From NCBI GenBank assembly GCA_011088105.1, contig JAALKI010000024.1, positions 1 to 40,093 on the forward strand: a stretch of DNA of 40,093 nt, in the 5' to 3' direction. Each line of letters opens with the position of its first letter. The first letter of the stretch is position 1. Of this stretch, positions 37,162 through 40,093 are shown piece by piece. The notes below the pieces were generated by a model, which saw only the letters and a program-made list of their open reading frames with translations, was not told where the DNA came from and ran no database searches. The DNA comes from Nitrospirota bacterium. GTDB lineage: Bacteria > Nitrospirota > Nitrospiria > Nitrospirales > UBA8639. The translations under genes were made by a program, and so were the position numbers.

Positions 37162-37785
37162 ATGAAAGTCTCTTCAGCTGATTTTGTCAAAAGTTGTGTT
37201 GCTTCCAACCAATATCCCAAAGAATGTCTACCGGAAGTGGCATTTCTCGGTCGGTCCAATGTTGGGAAGTCTTCCACAATCAATGCCTTACTCAAACGAA
37301 AAGGATTAGCCAAAGTCAGCATGACCCCTGGCAAAACCCAAACCATCAACTTTTTTCGGATTGCCAGCACGGATACCCTGCTCAAACATTTCTTTCTGGT
37401 GGATTTACCCGGCGCTGGATATGCCAAAGTGCCTCGTACGTTACGAGAACAATGGGGACCGATGATTGAAACCTATCTCACGGCCAGAGCCGGACTCTGT
37501 GGTGTGGTCTTATTGGTCGATATCCGAAGAAATGACACGAATGGTGTGGAAACCGTCGAATGGATCAGGCACCTTGGGCATGAGCCATTGGTGGTGGTCA
37601 CCAAAGCCGATAAACTCTCTCGGTCTCATCGTCAAGCAGCCTTGAGACAGATTCAACAGAGTCTCCCCGTCAACCTCGCGCATCAGGTCATCCTGTATTC
37701 CGCCCACACCCATGAAGGACATCAGGAACTGTGGAAGGCAATTCGCCACATGGTAGGAGGCCAACAAAGAGGCATGAACTTGTAA
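37162..37785 (+). CDS. engB: Ribosome biogenesis GTP-binding protein EngB (YsxC/YihA)
   Basis: A 207-residue GTPase needed for large-subunit assembly. The G motifs are clear: GRSNVGKSST (G1), TPGKTQTINFF (G2), DLPGAGYAKVP (G3), TKADK (G4) and YSAHTHEG (G5, usually S-S or S-A). The N-terminal FVKSCVASNQYPKECLPEV is family-typical. It follows smpB by 22 bases. Confidence 0.96.
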   Translation: MKVSSADFVKSCVASNQYPKECLPEVAFLGRSNVGKSSTINALLKRKGLAKVSMTPGKTQTINFFRIASTDTLLKHFFLVDLPGAGYAKVPRTLREQWGPMIETYLTARAGLCGVVLLVDIRRNDTNGVETVEWIRHLGHEPLVVVTKADKLSRSHRQAALRQIQQSLPVNLAHQVILYSAHTHEGHQELWKAIRHMVGGQQRGMNL

Positions 37786-37900
37786 AGTAGCAGGACGTTG
37801 TTTTCCTATCATCCAGGATGGCATTGACACAGAAAGGATCGATGGGTTGCTTCCGACAGAGCCAGCATGCTCTTGGGAAGTTTTGTTGAGGTATCACTAC

Positions 37901-38050
37901 TTAATACAAGTGTTGCCCTTTCATGTCGTCTAAAGGGATCAGGTTCAGAAGTTTCATCATACGTTTGGCAAGTTCCTTATTCAGTTGGCCGACGATTGGC
38001 GATAATAATTCCTTGTCTCCGGATCTAAAGACGAGAGGATATTCTGTCAA
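37901..38050 (-). pseudogene. Orphan 49-codon reading frame, probable gene fragment
   Basis: From a TTG at 38050 the leftward frame reads TEYPLVFRSGDKELLSPIVG, QLNKELAKRMMKLLNLIPLD, then ends KGQHLY. The composition looks protein-like, with amphipathic helices, but the frame is closed by a stop just upstream, has no ribosome-binding site and no family I recognise. It is more likely the C-terminal scrap of a lost gene than an active small gene. Confidence 0.3.
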
Positions 38051-38210
38051 TAATCATTTCACTTGAAGAAATATGACACCCTCATTTAGTGCGCATTAGT
38101 GTGTTTGCCAATGCAGCAGGTACAATCAACTATGGGAGGGCAATCAGATGATACTGTCTATGGACAAGGATCTCGTGGAGAGGTGAATTGAAGAACTCTA
38201 ATAAGCGGTC

Positions 38211-38240
38211 GCAAAGGATTTCGCGCTAACGCGCCTTTGC
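38211..38240. promoter_or_regulatory. Imperfect hairpin upstream of the DUF4197 gene
   Basis: GCAAAGG (38211-38217) pairs with CCTTTGC (38234-38240), and an inner GCG/CGC pairing closes a small loop. No T-run follows, so it is not a standard terminator. It lies 37 bases before the start of the next gene and may be in its leader. Confidence 0.35.
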
Positions 38241-38276
38241 TTGTGGGCCGAGAGTTTATTCTGAAAGGAGTTTTTG

Positions 38277-39008
38277 ATGTTTGGTCGACTTGTTCCAATT
38301 GTTTGCCTCATAGTGTGTTTCATCAGTGTCCCAGTGTCGGCGCAGTTTGGCGACCTTCTGAAAGGGCTGTTCGAAAAGGGGATGAACATGTCGCCATCGA
38401 CCGGACTGAGCCAAGATACCATCGTGTCTGGGTTAAAGGAGGCGCTTCAAGTGGGAGCGCAAAAAACCATAGAGCGTACCGGTATTGAGAATGGATATTA
38501 TGGAAATGAAGACATTAAAATTCTCATGCCGAAGAAGCTTCAGATGTTTGATCAGGTGCTGAGATTTGCCGGATATGGTCCACAGTTAGATGAATTTGTG
38601 GTGCGTATGAATCGAGCTGCTGAACATGCAGCGCCGTTGGCCAAACCCATTTTGTGGGAGGCGATTGCGTCAATGACGATTAAGGATGCTAAGGGGGTCC
38701 TTCAAGGGGGAAACACGGCGGCCACTGACTATTTTCAGGAAAAAACGACGGTCCAATTACGTAAAACCTTTCGGCCACAAGTGGAACAGGCGATGAATCA
38801 GGTTGACCTTGTGAGGCAATACAAGGAATTAGTAGGAAGTTATCAGGCCATTCCATTCGTCCGAGACATAGCCTTTGATCTTGATCAATACGTGGTGGAC
38901 AAAAGCCTTTCAGGTTTCTTCACGGTATTGGCGGAGGAAGAGAAACAGATTCGGACAGACCCTGCGGCTCGTGTGACCGACCTCCTCAAAGAGGTCTTTG
39001 CACAATAA
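38277..39008 (+). CDS. DUF4197 family exported protein
   Basis: A 243-residue protein with a signal peptide (to about residue 22, ending PVSAQF) and a DUF4197 domain: GLKEALQVGAQKTIERTGIE, ENGYYGNEDIKILMPKKLQM, VVRMNRAAEHAAPLAKPILW, ASMTIKDAKGVLQGGNTAAT DYF-type. These match the conserved family pattern (dG-x-Y-x-N, NRAAE-A-P-A, T-D-A-x-x-I-L-x-G). Function of the family is unknown. AAAGGAG ends 6 bases before the ATG; the frame also opens 3 bases earlier with TTG. A membrane-anchored gene follows after 24 bases. Confidence 0.88.
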   Translation: MFGRLVPIVCLIVCFISVPVSAQFGDLLKGLFEKGMNMSPSTGLSQDTIVSGLKEALQVGAQKTIERTGIENGYYGNEDIKILMPKKLQMFDQVLRFAGYGPQLDEFVVRMNRAAEHAAPLAKPILWEAIASMTIKDAKGVLQGGNTAATDYFQEKTTVQLRKTFRPQVEQAMNQVDLVRQYKELVGSYQAIPFVRDIAFDLDQYVVDKSLSGFFTVLAEEEKQIRTDPAARVTDLLKEVFAQ

Positions 39009-39032
39009 TGGAGATTGGAGTGCAAGAAAACC

Positions 39033-39713
39033 ATGCGAAGCAAACGCTACATCGTTAAAGACTGGGGTATTCTTAGGCCCCGATGGATTATAGGCATTGG
39101 ATTCTTTTGTGGAGTAACGATAGCTAGTGGCGCCATTGTGTCCAGCTATCCCCTTTCGTCTGATCATTTCCAGACCGAGCAGGCGGCAATGACTACCATT
39201 CCCCTTTTAGCGTTGAACGTTGATCAGGCAATTGCCACGGTGTCAGTTTTGCAAGAACCTCCGTCGGCTGCCGGAACCCTTGTTAAGATCTGCCAGTCAG
39301 GCATTCCCCAAATGCTCCAAGAGAACTTTCAACTAGAAGGCGAAAATCTTGAAGAGGAAATGAAAAAGATTTGTACTTTAGTCAGGCGCATGCTGCCCCA
39401 ATCTGTCGAAAGTCCGGTTCAGGATTTGGACCCACAGGAGTACCGCATTTCAGTTCCCATGAACATTCCGCGTCAGGAGATGCAGTCGGTGGTATGGGTA
39501 GCGCATTCTTTAGATCAAGCAATAGCCTTTGTTCATCTACTCCAAAGTGGCGCGCTCCAAGCCGTGACAGTCTACGAACGGATTCCTTGGTCGGCTTCGC
39601 CAACCAAACCATGTTCATCCTGCCCCATCAAAGAACTCATCTTTCACGCCAGGCATATGAAAGAGCAGCTGGAGCTGCTGCAGGGAAAGTCGAAGGATGG
39701 ACTTGAAAGATAG
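39033..39713 (+). CDS. Membrane-anchored protein of unknown function
   Basis: A 226-residue protein. A single hydrophobic segment near the N-terminus (WIIGIGFFCGVTIASGAIV) follows a basic start. The rest is soluble, with cysteines in KICQSG, KKICTL and PCSSCPIKEL. The frame opens at a TTG at 39015, but the ATG at 39033 fits better; GGAG at 39017-39020 is 12 bases upstream. It lies 24 bases after the DUF4197 gene, so they may be cotranscribed. No family recognised. Confidence 0.65.
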   Translation: MRSKRYIVKDWGILRPRWIIGIGFFCGVTIASGAIVSSYPLSSDHFQTEQAAMTTIPLLALNVDQAIATVSVLQEPPSAAGTLVKICQSGIPQMLQENFQLEGENLEEEMKKICTLVRRMLPQSVESPVQDLDPQEYRISVPMNIPRQEMQSVVWVAHSLDQAIAFVHLLQSGALQAVTVYERIPWSASPTKPCSSCPIKELIFHARHMKEQLELLQGKSKDGLER

Positions 39714-39802
39714 GAGTACATGGAAGAATACAGAAAACTCAGAAGCGGGGGCTATTTCCCTATTTTCACTTAACAATCTCCCTAGCTTGCTATAGAGTGT
39801 TC

Positions 39803-40093
39803 TCAAGTCTGATGAGGGACGAAGATAAAATTCCCCAGACCAGCATGGCCAGCGCGATGGATGGGCACATAGGTTGGAACCTGCTTCATCTGATAACGCT
39901 TGGCTGCTTGAGCCACACGAGTGCGGATTGCCAAGAAGAGCCGTTCACTCTCTAACCACTAGCATTTTCTCTCAACACACTGAGGAAGGCATTGGCAAAA
40001 ATCGAATGTCCTCCAGTCCCAGCGTCAAACACAGGCCCTAATGTAAGCTTCCCCGTCAAGCGGACAGGTTCAACATAGAGTTTTCCGGCCTTT
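39803..40093 (-). pseudogene. C-terminal part of a caspase-like (peptidase C14) protein, frameshifted and cut by the window end
   Basis: The leftward translation from the window edge reads KAGKLYVEPVRLTGKLTLGP, then VFDAGTGGHSIFANAFLSVL, RENASG, then a stop. In the next frame it continues ERLFLAIRTRVAQAAKRYQM, KQVPTYVPIHRAGHAGLGNF, then IFVPHQT. Together they match the end of bacterial caspase-family domains (D-x-G-x-x-H-S-x-F-x-x-A-F ... Q-x-P-x-Y ... A-G-H-x-x-G-x-F-x-F-V). Adding one base in 'tctctaacc' (about 39952) restores a single frame. The catalytic His and Cys lie beyond the window. Confidence 0.75.

Larger units (their letters stand above)
37786..38276. other. Intergenic region between engB and the DUF4197 gene
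   Basis: These 491 bases hold a short orphan leftward frame (37901-38050) and a hairpin (38211-38240), described separately, and an AAAGGAG at 38264-38270 for the next gene. The remainder is AT-rich with no gene or tRNA I can support. Confidence 0.4.

Overview
The window looks like bacterial chromosome around the replication origin of a member of Nitrospirota, probably Nitrospira-like. That placement is an inference from gene style and mix (Rieske/glutamate-synthase fusion, geranylgeranyl-reductase-like flavoprotein, EgtD-like methyltransferase, DciA, RRM protein); no 16S gene is present. Base composition looks near 50% GC by eye.

Core right half (19.3-37.8 kb). A leftward operon rpmH-rnpA-yidD-yidC-mnmE-mnmG faces a rightward arm hisS, two DsrE/DsrH-like genes, dnaA, dnaN, gyrB, gyrA. 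A cluster of DnaA-box-like sites just before dnaA marks a probable oriC. Further right are a conserved membrane protein, a convergent dciA-type helicase-loader gene, smpB, engB, a DUF4197 gene and a membrane-anchored unknown. The window ends inside a frameshifted caspase-like gene. recF, jag, rsmG and parAB, often found in such origin clusters, are not seen here.

Left end (0-8.6 kb). A ydbH tail with ynbE and ydbL is followed by a Rieske/FMN glutamate-synthase-like gene broken by one extra base, a conserved unknown, a short SDR, a BNR-repeat protein overlapping a MoaD-like gene, and a divergent pair made of a haem-oxygenase-like di-iron oxidase and an EgtD-like methyltransferase.

Accessory region (8.6-19.3 kb). 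This is a mosaic: an RRM gene and its 5'-truncated copy with the same terminator, an MtfA-like peptidase, two decayed REP-associated transposase fragments, an HNH protein, a VapC-like toxin with its antitoxin, an IS3 orfA fragment, a ribbon-helix-helix/coiled-coil gene pair, msrA, a geranylgeranyl-reductase-like gene, a GH108 lysozyme, an AbrB-type antitoxin stub and a lipoprotein. A 35-base piece of the toxin gene is duplicated 3 kb away.

The observations most worth following are the di-iron oxidase/EgtD-like divergon, the promoter plus foldable leader ahead of the DsrE/DsrH-like pair beside oriC, the duplicated fragments of the accessory region, and two single-base frameshifts that may be real decay or assembly errors. 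No tRNA, rRNA or CRISPR array was recognised.
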